From Kiritimatiellia bacterium (GTDB taxonomy: Bacteria > Verrucomicrobiota > Kiritimatiellia > RFP12 > UBA1067): a stretch of DNA of 46,578 nucleotides. Position 1 is the stretch's first letter. Every line of letters begins with the position of its first letter. Where the stretch lies: NCBI GenBank assembly GCA_017395505.1, contig JAFPUH010000035.1:1-46578 (forward strand), in the 5' to 3' direction. Under the pieces are notes generated by a model, which saw nothing but the letters and a program-made list of their open reading frames with translations, was not told the origin of the DNA and ran no database searches. Shown one piece after another: positions 27,264 through 36,118 of this stretch. Both the position numbers and the translations under genes were made by a program.

Positions 27264-28037
27264 TCAGACGATTGTTACAGGCTCGTTTTGCTCGAGAACA
27301 GAAAGCGAGACCCCTTCCATGCCCAATTCGGCAAGGACGCACGACATCGTGCGCATGGCCAAATGCTGTGCGTTGCACTGCTCGGAAAGATGCGCCAATG
27401 CAAGGCACTTGAGCTTCTTCGAGGCGAACCGACGCACCAGCTCCGCCGCCTGATCGTTGGAGAGATGTCCCCTGGGCCCCGCGATGCGCTGTATTATCGA
27501 AACCGGACGCCCACTGCAGAAAAGCAGCTCTGGGTCGTGATTCGACTCAAGAACGGCAAAATCGGCGTTTGCGAGGTGTAGACCTATCGAATCGAGCGGA
27601 GTGCCTATGTCTGTGCCGTGGAAATACGTATTGCCTTCGGCGCGAATCTCGTATCCGACAGGATCAGAGGTGTCGTGCGGAATCGAGAAAGGCAGCACCT
27701 CGAAATCTCCTGCGGAGAATTGCTGTCCGTTCTCGAACGGCGTGAAATCGGCCTCGTCGACGCCAAATCGCCACGCAATCGCCTCTGCCGTCATAAGATT
27801 GGCGAAGAGAGGCACATCGGGGAGTTGCTTGTGGAATGTCGCTATGCCTCGCGCATGGTCATCATGGCTGTGCGTGAAAAGCAGTCCGTCGATCGCGTCA
27901 AGCGGCACATCGGCCTGTTCCGCTCGCCGCCTGAATTCGCGATAGCTGAGGCCGCAATCCACCAAAAGCACACGCCCGCAGCTTATTATGCAGTAGGCGT
28001 TGCCTTTGCTTCCGCTGGCGAGGGATACGATTCTCAA
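27264..28037 (-). CDS. yycJ: MBL-fold metallohydrolase, YycJ/WalJ-like
   Basis: 257 aa. The start MRIVSLASGSKGNAYCI is typical of the YycJ (VicX) group. The metal-binding motif FTHSHDDHARGI is at about residues 54-65, with later ligands in SNHDPELL and GHLSNDQAAELV. It is a probable metal-dependent phosphodiesterase or exonuclease of the beta-lactamase fold; in Firmicutes it is linked to the WalKR regulon and DNA repair. The start is TTG (28035-28037), overlapping the purD TGA stop as TTGA, so it depends on coupling. It is the last gene of a ten-gene operon. Confidence 0.88.
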   Translation of the reverse strand: MRIVSLASGSKGNAYCIISCGRVLLVDCGLSYREFRRRAEQADVPLDAIDGLLFTHSHDDHARGIATFHKQLPDVPLFANLMTAEAIAWRFGVDEADFTPFENGQQFSAGDFEVLPFSIPHDTSDPVGYEIRAEGNTYFHGTDIGTPLDSIGLHLANADFAVLESNHDPELLFCSGRPVSIIQRIAGPRGHLSNDQAAELVRRFASKKLKCLALAHLSEQCNAQHLAMRTMSCVLAELGMEGVSLSVLEQNEPVTIV

Positions 28038-29332
28038 CTTCTCTCGAACGCCCTGTGGGCGATGTCGCTGCGATGGAAGGCTCGCTCGAACGAAATCTCG
28101 CGGACACCGCCATACGCGATATCGACGGCTTCGCGAAGGGTCGCGCCAAGTCCTGTCACTGAAAGCACCCTTCCGCCGGCAGTCACGAGGCTATCACCTT
28201 CGGCCCTGGTTCCACAATGGAACACCACTGCGCCCTTCGCGGCGGCAGCATCGAGGCCGGTTATCACCTTGTTCTTCTCGTACGCACCGGGATATCCGCC
28301 GGATGCGATAATCACAGTCGCCGCCATCTCAGGGCGAACGACTATATCGTCTTCGGAGAGGTTCCCGCTCGCGGCGTTGAGAAGAGCCTTTGCGAAGCTG
28401 CCGCCGAGCCTGGGCAGCACAACCTCGGTTTCGGGGTCGCCGAAACGCGCATTGAACTCAACGACGTTGACGCGCGATCCGCTCTTGGCGATGCGTCCGC
28501 CCTCGGGCGTGACCATCAGCCCTGCGTAGAGTATGCCGCGATAGACAATGCCGCGCTTCTTGAGTTCGCGAACTACGGGCAGGATTATCCTCTCGCAAAT
28601 CTCCGGCAGCATTTCTTCAGTTACGACTGGAGCCGGCGAATAAGCGCCCATTCCGCCAGTGTTCGGCCCCTTGTCTCCGTCAAAGACCCTCTTGTGGTCC
28701 TGAGAGCTGGGCAGCAGCACCGCGCGTTCGCCATCGACCATGGCGAGTATCGAGCACTCCTCGCCGTCGAGGAACTCTTCGATCAACACCTCGGCGCCGG
28801 CCGACCCGAACTTGTTAGCGACAAGCATGTCGTCTATCGCGGCCTCGGCCTGTTCGGCGGTCTCGGCGACAACCACGCCCTTGCCTGCGGCAAGTCCGTC
28901 GGCCTTGATTACGACCGGCAGTCCATACGCCGCGAGCGCAGCCTTTGCCTTGGCGGGATCCTTGAACACCTCGGCGCGGCCGGTCGGAACACCGGCGGCG
29001 AACATGACCTCCTTGGCGAAGCGCTTCGAGCCCTCCATCCTGGCACCGGCGGCGACAGGGCCGAACGCCTTGATGCCTTCGGCCTCAAGGGCATCGACAA
29101 GCCCCAGCACCAGAGGCGCCTCGGGGCCGACTACGACAAGATCAGGCTTGTTCTCGACAGCCCAATAGACTATACCTTCGACATCTTCGGCCTTAATGGG
29201 AACGTTCTTGGCAATCGCGGCTGTTCCTGCGTTGCCAGGGGCACAGTAGAGATCATGGCCTTCGGCATCCTTGGAAAGCCTCCAGGCGAGAGCATGCTCG
29301 CGACCACCGCTGCCTACGACAAGTATCTTCAT
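28034..29332 (-). CDS. purD: Phosphoribosylamine-glycine ligase (GAR synthetase)
   Basis: 432 aa, normal for PurD. It joins phosphoribosylamine and glycine with ATP in purine synthesis. The N-terminal MKILVVGSGGREHALAWRL, the ATP-grasp segment KADGLAAGKGVVVAE, EEFLDGEECSI and the C-terminal GGRVLSVTGLG are diagnostic. ATG 29332 is preferred over the in-frame GTG at 29335 because AGGGAGG lies 6 nt before the ATG. It sits 12 nt after the LysM gene and overlaps yycJ. Confidence 0.97.
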   Translation of the reverse strand: MKILVVGSGGREHALAWRLSKDAEGHDLYCAPGNAGTAAIAKNVPIKAEDVEGIVYWAVENKPDLVVVGPEAPLVLGLVDALEAEGIKAFGPVAAGARMEGSKRFAKEVMFAAGVPTGRAEVFKDPAKAKAALAAYGLPVVIKADGLAAGKGVVVAETAEQAEAAIDDMLVANKFGSAGAEVLIEEFLDGEECSILAMVDGERAVLLPSSQDHKRVFDGDKGPNTGGMGAYSPAPVVTEEMLPEICERIILPVVRELKKRGIVYRGILYAGLMVTPEGGRIAKSGSRVNVVEFNARFGDPETEVVLPRLGGSFAKALLNAASGNLSEDDIVVRPEMAATVIIASGGYPGAYEKNKVITGLDAAAAKGAVVFHCGTRAEGDSLVTAGGRVLSVTGLGATLREAVDIAYGGVREISFERAFHRSDIAHRAFERS

Positions 29333-29344
29333 CACGCGCCTCCC

Positions 29345-29872
29345 TTATTCCATCGGAATCTTGAGTTTCTGTCCGACCTTGAGCGAATCGCCCTTCAGGT
29401 TGTTCATGTCGCGAATCTTCTGCACCGACGTGTTGAAGGCCTTGGAGACAAGCCAAAGGTTGTCTCCACTCGCCACGGTATATTCGCGATATGGACCAGA
29501 CTGCGACGATTCGGCGCTCTTGGCCTGCTTCGGCGTTGAGGACTGCGCCGGCTGCATCTTGGCGATACGCGCCGAGATGTCCTTGACGATCTCTCCGCGC
29601 TGCTCCGAAAGCTCCTTGCGAAGCGACGCAACGGTCGATTCAAGCGACGCTATCCTGGAGCGGAGAGCCTCGGTTTCGTCGGAGGCACCTGCGCGCTCGA
29701 GCTTCGAGACGCGAGCCGACAGGTCGTCGAGGTTGGCCTGCAGCACATCTATCTGGCCAGTGATCCTCTGCATCGCCGCATAGGCCTGCTGCTGCACAAA
29801 GCTGTCGCGTCCGCCATCGGCAAACGCGGAAGTCGCGCAAATCGCACAAATGGCAACAATTGTTCTTTTCAT
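29345..29872 (-). CDS. Secreted coiled-coil LysM protein
   Basis: 175 aa from ATG 29872. Signal peptide MKRTIVAICAICATSAFA. Residues about 25-100 are a coiled coil (IDVLQANLDDLSARVSKLE, RSRIASLESTVASLRKEL). The C-terminal ~50 residues are a LysM domain (YTVASGDNLWLVSKAFNTS, VGQKLKIP) that should bind peptidoglycan. The layout resembles a periplasmic cell-wall adaptor. A longer frame exists upstream, but the signal peptide and an AAAGG site fix this start. It is separated by 28 nt from the preceding small membrane gene. Confidence 0.85.
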   Translation of the reverse strand: MKRTIVAICAICATSAFADGGRDSFVQQQAYAAMQRITGQIDVLQANLDDLSARVSKLERAGASDETEALRSRIASLESTVASLRKELSEQRGEIVKDISARIAKMQPAQSSTPKQAKSAESSQSGPYREYTVASGDNLWLVSKAFNTSVQKIRDMNNLKGDSLKVGQKLKIPME

Positions 29873-29900
29873 ATGCATCAACCTTTCGTATTTAAGTTGT

Positions 29901-30170
29901 TCAGAAAATCCAAAGCATGAGCCACACGAACGCAAACACACCGGCGCCGATCAGAAAGCGGTTGCGCTTCAGATCGATCTCCTCCTGGCGGACGCTCCGG
30001 CCAAAAGCCTGCATACCGCCGCCTGATATGTAGTGGAAGAGCCTCCACCCGAACTTGCAGCCGGTCGACGTCTGCCCCTTCGCGAGACGGTTCTCGTCGA
30101 GCACCCACGGAGTATGCGAGCGCGTGTAGGAATGGATCGAATCCAGTATGGTCGTGTGGACGACGCTCAT
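29901..30170 (-). CDS. Small C-tail-anchored membrane protein, 89 aa
   Basis: 89 aa with a soluble N-terminal ~68 residues and one C-terminal hydrophobic helix (RFLIGAGVFAFVWLMLWIF). The start ATG (30168-30170) overlaps the stop of the upstream LysM lipoprotein as ATGA, strong evidence that it is translated. I do not recognise the family. Its place between two LysM-domain envelope proteins suggests an envelope role (inference). Confidence 0.75.
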   Translation of the reverse strand: MSVVHTTILDSIHSYTRSHTPWVLDENRLAKGQTSTGCKFGWRLFHYISGGGMQAFGRSVRQEEIDLKRNRFLIGAGVFAFVWLMLWIF

Positions 30171-31096
30171 CAGGGCAGCTTGATCGTGACTCCTGCGTTG
30201 ACCCTGCCGTCGGTCGAGATGACGGCCTTGTTTGCGTCACGTATGCGCGTCCATGCGGAGCGCTTGCCGTAGAACTTCAGGGCTATCTTGTACAGCGTAT
30301 CGCCCTCCTGCACGACATACGTCTCGGGTCGCTCCTCCTCGGGGCTCTTCTCGAGCTGCGGCACAGGCTCAGGCTTCGGGGCGACGACGAAAGGCGTCGT
30401 GGTCTTCTCGCTCTCCTCCTCGGCGAGCAGGTTCTTCTCGTCGGCGGAGAGCTTTATGCGGTCTATGCCCTCGTCATCCTCCTCGTCAAGCAGCGCCTTG
30501 GCCGTGGCCATATCGAACTTCGGACCCTCGGTAGACTCCTCATCGCCCAGCGACCTTACGAGGTTGCGCGCCAATTCACACTCGCGCCTCGCAGCGTCGC
30601 GCTCAGAGATCGTCTGCTCAAGCTCGACCTTGAGGCGCGCGATCTCCTCAGCGTCGGCCTCGGCGTTCGCCCTAAGTCTGGCTATCTCCTTCGCGACAGG
30701 GCCTTCGCCATCCTTAAGCTGGTTCAGCAGATAGGCGGCATACTGCCGCTCGCAGATCTGAACACGCTCGGCCGCAAGCGCCGACTTGTCGCTTTCCGGG
30801 CTCTGCAGCAGGTATTCGCGATACTGGCACATGGCCGCAAGATAGTCGCGGCGATGGTCCTGAAGAAGGCTCGCAAGCTGGAAGCGGGCTGACGTGTTCG
30901 CCGGATTCGCCCTCAGCGTCTTTTCGAAACCAGTCACGGCAGCGTCTATCCTGCCGGCGGAATAGTCCGCCATCGCCGTCTTGTACAGACGCTCGTTGCG
31001 GTCTTCCTTCAATTCCCTGGCGGCGAACCAGTCGCAACCGCACATAGTAGCCGCGAGCGCAAGCGCCGCGCCAAGCTTAAGGCTCTTCGTCTTCAT
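30170..31096 (-). CDS. TPR-LysM envelope protein, probable lipoprotein
   Basis: 308 aa from ATG 31096. The N-terminus MKTKSLKLGAALALAATMCGC is a lipoprotein-like signal, although the lipobox is not canonical. A TPR-like helical part (about 30-120, YSAGRIDAAVTGFEKTLRAN), a coiled coil (about 135-185) and an acidic linker follow. A C-terminal LysM domain (YVVQEGDTLYKIALKFYGKR) should bind peptidoglycan. It starts inside the end of scpB, with GAGGAGG 9 nt upstream. It is followed with an ATGA overlap by a small membrane protein gene. Confidence 0.82.
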   Translation of the reverse strand: MKTKSLKLGAALALAATMCGCDWFAARELKEDRNERLYKTAMADYSAGRIDAAVTGFEKTLRANPANTSARFQLASLLQDHRRDYLAAMCQYREYLLQSPESDKSALAAERVQICERQYAAYLLNQLKDGEGPVAKEIARLRANAEADAEEIARLKVELEQTISERDAARRECELARNLVRSLGDEESTEGPKFDMATAKALLDEEDDEGIDRIKLSADEKNLLAEEESEKTTTPFVVAPKPEPVPQLEKSPEEERPETYVVQEGDTLYKIALKFYGKRSAWTRIRDANKAVISTDGRVNAGVTIKLP

Positions 31097-31949
31097 CTGT
31101 TTGTTCCTCCTCGTCTTCGAAATCTTCTTCTTCATCATCTTCGTCGTCATCGTCGAACTCGTCGGGCGTGTCATCGATGAAGAGATCGTCCTCCTCGGCG
31201 ACCTTCGGCGGGTCTTCGGCCTCGAGCTCTTCCTCCGGCTCGGAGGTCGCCTCTTGCTTCGGCTCCTCGACGGGTTCGTTCTCCTTTGCGGCCAGCTCCA
31301 GCTCGGTCTGCGAGACCGGCTTACGGTAGGCGGCGGCCTTCTCTTTGGGATTCGACCTCTGCAGCGTCGGATCGAGCTCGTTCAGCTGCTGAAGGTTGGC
31401 GAGGCCGAAATGCTCAAGGAAAAGCGGCGTCGTACCATACAGGAACGGATGCCCCGGAAGCTCCGATTTTCCGACAAGCCTTATGACCTGAAGATCGAGG
31501 AGCGTCTTTATGTTCGCCGTAACGTCCACTCCGCGAATCTCCTCTATCTCGCTCTTCGTTATCGGCTGGCGGTAGGCGATTATCGCCAGCGTCTCGAGCG
31601 AGGCGCGACCAAGTCTGGTCGGACGGTCTAGCTTAAGCATCGCCCTGACGTACCTGCCGCAGCTAGGCGAGGTCTGAAGCCTGTAGGCGCCGCCGGTGCA
31701 GACGAGCTTGAAGCCGCAACCTGCCACCTCAAGCGCCTTGCCAAGCCCCTTGAGCGCAGCCTCGATCTCGCGGCCAGTGCAGGTCTGGTAGACCTCCATC
31801 ACTTCACGGCTCTCGCCCTCCTCGGGCTCGACAGCGCGAACGGACTCCCTCAAATCGGCGGCAGTCAGGGGAACCTCGCTCGCGAAAAGAAGCGAACCGA
31901 CGATCTCCTGCAAGGACTGCGGAAGCGGTATCTTCACATCATCACTCAT
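31077..31949 (-). CDS. scpB: Chromosome segregation and condensation protein ScpB, with long acidic tail
   Basis: 290 aa. Residues 1 to about 200 are the two winged-helix domains of ScpB (VGSLLFASEVPLTAADL, ETLAIIAYRQPITKSEIEEIRG, FLEHFGLANLQQL). ScpB binds ScpA and the Smc heads in bacterial condensin. The last ~90 residues are an extremely acidic tail (runs of Asp/Glu), absent from the usual ~190-200-aa protein. It overlaps scpA by 8 nt. The tail-encoding DNA also carries the ribosome site and start of the next gene. Confidence 0.93.
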   Translation of the reverse strand: MSDDVKIPLPQSLQEIVGSLLFASEVPLTAADLRESVRAVEPEEGESREVMEVYQTCTGREIEAALKGLGKALEVAGCGFKLVCTGGAYRLQTSPSCGRYVRAMLKLDRPTRLGRASLETLAIIAYRQPITKSEIEEIRGVDVTANIKTLLDLQVIRLVGKSELPGHPFLYGTTPLFLEHFGLANLQQLNELDPTLQRSNPKEKAAAYRKPVSQTELELAAKENEPVEEPKQEATSEPEEELEAEDPPKVAEEDDLFIDDTPDEFDDDDEDDEEEDFEDEEEQTDEDEEP

Positions 31950-32742
31950 AGTCGTCAGGCCTTTCGAGAGGCTTGTCGTCAGGTTCCTCCTTCGACGGCA
32001 GAATAGTTATTTCGTGGAAAGCAGCATTCTGGTAGACGATAACGCGATGCTGCCTCAAGAGCTCCAGTAGCGCAAGGAAGGTCACGATTATCTCGCCTTT
32101 GGGGGCATCTGCCTTGAAAAGCGTCACAAACGAGACCTGGCCCTCAGAACGTGCGCGCTCGAGAACGTAGTCCATCTTGTCCGGAACCGAGAATCGAATA
32201 CCCTTCAGCTCCTCGTGCGGCATTTCTGCGGCGCGCGCCAGGACATCCTGGAAAGCCGACAAAAGGTCGTAGAGGTCAAGGTTCGCCAGCGCACCTTTCG
32301 CATCAGCGGCGGTCTTTTCGAACTTCGGCCTGCCGCCGCCGTAGTCGAAGCAGTTCTGCCGCATTGCTTCCATCGATTCTAGGCGTATCGCGGCATCCTT
32401 GAACTTCTTGTACTCGATGAGCTGGCGGACGAGATCGAGACGAGGGTCTACCCACTCCTCGGCGCCTTCCTCGCTGGCGTTTCGCCTCTCGACCGGCAGA
32501 AGCATCCTCGACTTGATTACCATGAGCGTCGCGGCCATCACGATGAACTCGCCCGCGATGTCGAGATCGAGGGCTCTAGCGGCCTCGATGAACTTCATGT
32601 ATTCGGCCGTTATGTGCTCGATCGGTATGTCGTAGATATCCAGCTCTTCGCGGCGAATAAGGTACAGCAGCAGGTCGAGGGGACCCTCGAACACGTCAAG
32701 CGTCACCTTGTAGTCGTCCGCGAAAAGCTGCTTCTCGCCCAT
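31942..32742 (-). CDS. scpA: Chromosome segregation and condensation protein ScpA
   Basis: 266 aa. The kleisin subunit of the Smc-ScpAB condensin complex. The N-terminal signature DVFEGPLDLLLYLIRREELDIYDIPI is clear. GEFIVMAATLMVIKSRMLLP follows, and the C-terminal winged helix with VTFLALLELLRQHRV binds Smc. The ATG shares one base with the trpS stop (TAATG). Smc itself is not in this window. Confidence 0.96.
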   Translation of the reverse strand: MGEKQLFADDYKVTLDVFEGPLDLLLYLIRREELDIYDIPIEHITAEYMKFIEAARALDLDIAGEFIVMAATLMVIKSRMLLPVERRNASEEGAEEWVDPRLDLVRQLIEYKKFKDAAIRLESMEAMRQNCFDYGGGRPKFEKTAADAKGALANLDLYDLLSAFQDVLARAAEMPHEELKGIRFSVPDKMDYVLERARSEGQVSFVTLFKADAPKGEIIVTFLALLELLRQHRVIVYQNAAFHEITILPSKEEPDDKPLERPDDYE

Positions 32743-33701
32743 TAGAGTCCGACAGCCTCCCTTACCTTCTCCATCACAGGCGCGGCCGAGGCGCGCGCCT
32801 TCTTGGCACCGGCCTGAAGGATATCCTCAAGCGATGCGGGATCCTTCGCAAGCTCCTCGCGTTTCGCCCTGAAAGGATCGAACAGGCGGTGGTACGCCTC
32901 AAGAAGAGCCTTCTTCGCATGGCCGTAGCCGTAGCCGCCGGCACGATAGGCAGCAGCCATCGCCTCGACCTCTTCCTTCGTTGCGAAGAGCTTGTAGAGC
33001 TCGTATATCGAGTTGCCCTCCGGCACCTTCGGCGATTCCATAGGGGTCGAATCGGTGACGATACCCATCACCTTCTTCTTGATGGACTTCGCATCCTCAA
33101 AAAGCTCGATCGTGTTGTGGTAGCTCTTGGACATCTTCTGCCCGTCGGTTCCGGGGATCGTCGCCACAGTCTCGGGAATGTATGCGTCAGGCAGCTTGAA
33201 TATCTCGCCGTAGGCGTTGTTGAACTTCTGGGCAAGGTCGCGCGTAACCTCAAGATGCTGCTTCTGGTCCTTGCCGACAGGCACAAGGTCGGCGTTCATT
33301 ATCAGGATGTCAGCCGCCATAAGGACCGGATATGCGAAAAGGCCGTGCGTCGCATCGAAGCCGTGCGCCATCTTGTCCTTGTAGCTGTGGCAGCGCTCGA
33401 GAAGTCCCATCGGCGTCAGGCACGACAGATACCACGCGAGCTCCTGGACCTCGGGCACGTCGGACTGCCTGTACATCACCGTCTTCTCGGGATCAAGCCC
33501 GCAGGCGAGATAGTCGAGGGCGACGTCGCGGGTTGCGGCACGCAGCGTGGCACCGTCGCGAACTGTCGTCATCGCATGGAAGTTCGCGATGAACATGAAG
33601 TTCTCGCCCTTCTCCTGAAGGTCGAACATCGACTTCATGGCACCGAAGTAGTTGCCCCAGTGGAGCTTGCCCGAAGGCTGTATTCCTGTAAGCGTTCTCA
33701 T
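32742..33701 (-). CDS. trpS: Tryptophanyl-tRNA synthetase
   Basis: 319 aa from ATG 33701 (MRTLTGIQPSGKLHWGNYFGA). The class I HIGH-like motif is PSGKLHWGN and the KMSKS motif is present exactly (GQKMSKSYHNT). A TTG at 33713 overlapping the previous stop as TTGA is an alternative start adding MRHK, but the conserved family start is the ATG. It charges tRNA-Trp and lies between the NhaC fusion and scpA, in the same operon. Confidence 0.96.
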   Translation of the reverse strand: MRTLTGIQPSGKLHWGNYFGAMKSMFDLQEKGENFMFIANFHAMTTVRDGATLRAATRDVALDYLACGLDPEKTVMYRQSDVPEVQELAWYLSCLTPMGLLERCHSYKDKMAHGFDATHGLFAYPVLMAADILIMNADLVPVGKDQKQHLEVTRDLAQKFNNAYGEIFKLPDAYIPETVATIPGTDGQKMSKSYHNTIELFEDAKSIKKKVMGIVTDSTPMESPKVPEGNSIYELYKLFATKEEVEAMAAAYRAGGYGYGHAKKALLEAYHRLFDPFRAKREELAKDPASLEDILQAGAKKARASAAPVMEKVREAVGL

Positions 33702-33709
33702 TTTATGTC

Positions 33710-36118
33710 TCAAAGCGCCTTGCGCGTAAGTTCGCCGAGAAACTTCTTGATGCGTTTGGACTCCTCGTCGGTAATGACACCGTCTGCCATCGCGTCGGTG
33801 AGAGCCCTATTGAACTCGTCCTGTCCGTCGACGCCCCTTAGGAAAGCCATCAGCTCATTCGTCTCGCGGTAGTCGATCTTGCCGTCGGCCATTATGCTGC
33901 GACCCATCTTTTCGAGGGCGGCGGCGAACGCCTTGTCGCCCACGAAGTGGGTCAGCGCGTCCAGAGCCTTCGGCATCGCAGAATTCCTGCCAAGCACAGC
34001 CTTAAGGGCGAAGAGCACGGCAAGCATCAGTACGATCGCAAGAGGCAGCGAAATCGCCGCAGATCCGATGAACGGCGCCGCGATGTAGGCAATGAACGAG
34101 ACGGACGCGACAAGAAGTGCATACGGCAGCTGCGTATTCACGTGCACGACATGGTTGCACTGCGCTCCGGCCGAAGCCATGATCGTCGTGTCGGATATCG
34201 GCGAGCAGTGGTCGCCGCATACAGCACCGGCCATGCAGGCAGAAACAGCGATGATCGTCATCGAGGATCCGGGTATCGCAGCAAGCACAATCGGGATCAG
34301 TATTCCGAAGGTTCCCCAGCTCGTGCCGGTCGAGAACGCCAGTATAACCGCGATCACGAAGATTATCGCCGGCAGGAAGTACTTGAGCGACGCGGCGGGT
34401 CCGTTTATGAGATCGGAGATGAAGACCTTCGCCCCGAGCGAATCGGTCATGGCCTTGAGCGTCCACGCGCAACAGAGAATCATTATCGCCGGAACCATCG
34501 CCTTGAAGCCTTCGGGGAACGCATCCATGCAATCGCGGAAGGTTATCACGCGGCGGACGAGATAGAACGCGACCGCGAATACCACCGCCACGATCGAACC
34601 GTAGACGAGGCCGACCGAGGCGTCGGAATCCGAGAACGCCTTGACGAAGCCGGGATTGTCCTCTCCGAAATATCCGCCGGAATAGATCATGCCGACGATG
34701 CACGACGCGACCAGCACCACTACGGGCACAATGAGGTCGATTACGCGACCCCTGTCGTTCTGGGTAAGCGACTCTGTCGCGGCGCTTATCGCGCCCATGT
34801 CAGGCCCGCCAGCGAAAGTTGCCGTCTCGTGACGCTTCATCGGACCGAAATCAAACTTCGTGACCGCTATGAAGATCATCGCCACGATTGTCAGAATCGC
34901 ATAGAAGTTGTAGGGAATCGCATTGATGAAGAGCGAGAATCCGCTCGCTGCACCCGCCCCGCTTGCGAAACCGGCCACGGCAGCCGCCCAGGACGAAATC
35001 GGCGCTATGATGCAGATCGGAGCCGCAGTCGAATCTATGAGATAGGCGAGCTTGGCGCGCGAAACCTTCTTCGCGTCTGTCACGGGACGCATCACGCTGC
35101 CGACCGTGAGGCAGTTGAAGTAGTCATCGACGAAAATCAGAACGCCGAGCACGATCGTCGCCAGTTGCGCGCCGATCCTGCTCTTTATGTGAGTCTGCGC
35201 CCAGCGCCCGAAAGCTGCGGAAGCACCCGTCTTGTTGAGCATCGAAACGAGCGCGCCAAGCAGCACGAGAAAGAGCAATATGCCGATATTGTACGAATCG
35301 GACACCGACTTTACGAAGCCGTCAGACATCACATGAACCATCGTACCTTCGAACGAGAAGCCTGAATACAGCAATCCACCGGCGACGATGCCGACGAAGA
35401 GCGACGAATAGACCTCCTTCGTGACGAGAGCCAGAAAGATGGCGATCAGCGGCGGCAGTATCGCCCACCACGAGCCGAAGAACCTGTTCTGCATGCGGAT
35501 TGTCGCAAGCGCCTGCGCCTCGTGAGCCTCGAACTCCGCGTCGCTCTGCACATTGTCGGCATATTCGTCGATATACTTCTTCGCGGTGTCGTAATCCGCA
35601 AGGTCGAGCGGCTTGTCGCCCGGCTCTTCGGCGGCGGCCGAAGCCTCAACAGCCGGCACTTCCACCGGGGGAACAAGTCTTCTGGCCTCGGCTACAAGAT
35701 AGCGCCCCCACTCCTCTGGCGAGAGGCTGCCGTCGCTTCTCTCGGCAACGCCGATCCTGTTGCCGGCGCCGTCTAGGAACAGCAGCGTCGGGAAACCCGG
35801 CACGCCATACTTCTCGCACAGCTGCGGATTGAGCGAGGCGGCCTTGATATCAAGCTTGGACTTGTTGCGCGGATTGTCGATGTAGAGAAGCACCATCTCG
35901 TTCTCGACAGTCTTCGTGAACTCGGGCTTGCTCAGATACTGCCTCTCGAGCTGGATGCAGTAATGGCACCAGTCGCTGCCCGTGAAGAGAGCAAGCACCG
36001 CCTTGTTCTCGGCAGATGCCCTCTTAAGAGCCTCGTTGTAGTCGCCCGTAAAGCCAGGCGGCATAGCCAGCGCCGTAATGCCCATCGCCGCAACAGCGGC
36101 CAGAATCAGCTTCTTCAT
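33710..36118 (-). CDS. Thioredoxin-NhaC Na+/H+ antiporter-TerB-like fusion protein
   Basis: 802 aa. Signal peptide (1-18), then a thioredoxin-like domain (about 25-150) with TGSDWCHYC (Cys51 and Cys54) and the cis-proline stretch GVPGFPTLLFLD. An acidic linker leads to an NhaC-type antiporter of about 10-12 helices (about 215-690) with IFVDDYFNCLTVGSVMRP and SSWAAAVAGFASGAG. The C-terminal ~85 residues have two ADGxI motifs (IMADGKIDYRETNEL, AMADGVITDEESKR) like TerB. It should exchange Na+ (or an organic acid/Na+) across the membrane. The exported redox domain is unusual and its partner is unknown. ATG 36118 overlaps the DUF192 stop. Confidence 0.88.
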   Translation of the reverse strand: MKKLILAAVAAMGITALAMPPGFTGDYNEALKRASAENKAVLALFTGSDWCHYCIQLERQYLSKPEFTKTVENEMVLLYIDNPRNKSKLDIKAASLNPQLCEKYGVPGFPTLLFLDGAGNRIGVAERSDGSLSPEEWGRYLVAEARRLVPPVEVPAVEASAAAEEPGDKPLDLADYDTAKKYIDEYADNVQSDAEFEAHEAQALATIRMQNRFFGSWWAILPPLIAIFLALVTKEVYSSLFVGIVAGGLLYSGFSFEGTMVHVMSDGFVKSVSDSYNIGILLFLVLLGALVSMLNKTGASAAFGRWAQTHIKSRIGAQLATIVLGVLIFVDDYFNCLTVGSVMRPVTDAKKVSRAKLAYLIDSTAAPICIIAPISSWAAAVAGFASGAGAASGFSLFINAIPYNFYAILTIVAMIFIAVTKFDFGPMKRHETATFAGGPDMGAISAATESLTQNDRGRVIDLIVPVVVLVASCIVGMIYSGGYFGEDNPGFVKAFSDSDASVGLVYGSIVAVVFAVAFYLVRRVITFRDCMDAFPEGFKAMVPAIMILCCAWTLKAMTDSLGAKVFISDLINGPAASLKYFLPAIIFVIAVILAFSTGTSWGTFGILIPIVLAAIPGSSMTIIAVSACMAGAVCGDHCSPISDTTIMASAGAQCNHVVHVNTQLPYALLVASVSFIAYIAAPFIGSAAISLPLAIVLMLAVLFALKAVLGRNSAMPKALDALTHFVGDKAFAAALEKMGRSIMADGKIDYRETNELMAFLRGVDGQDEFNRALTDAMADGVITDEESKRIKKFLGELTRKAL

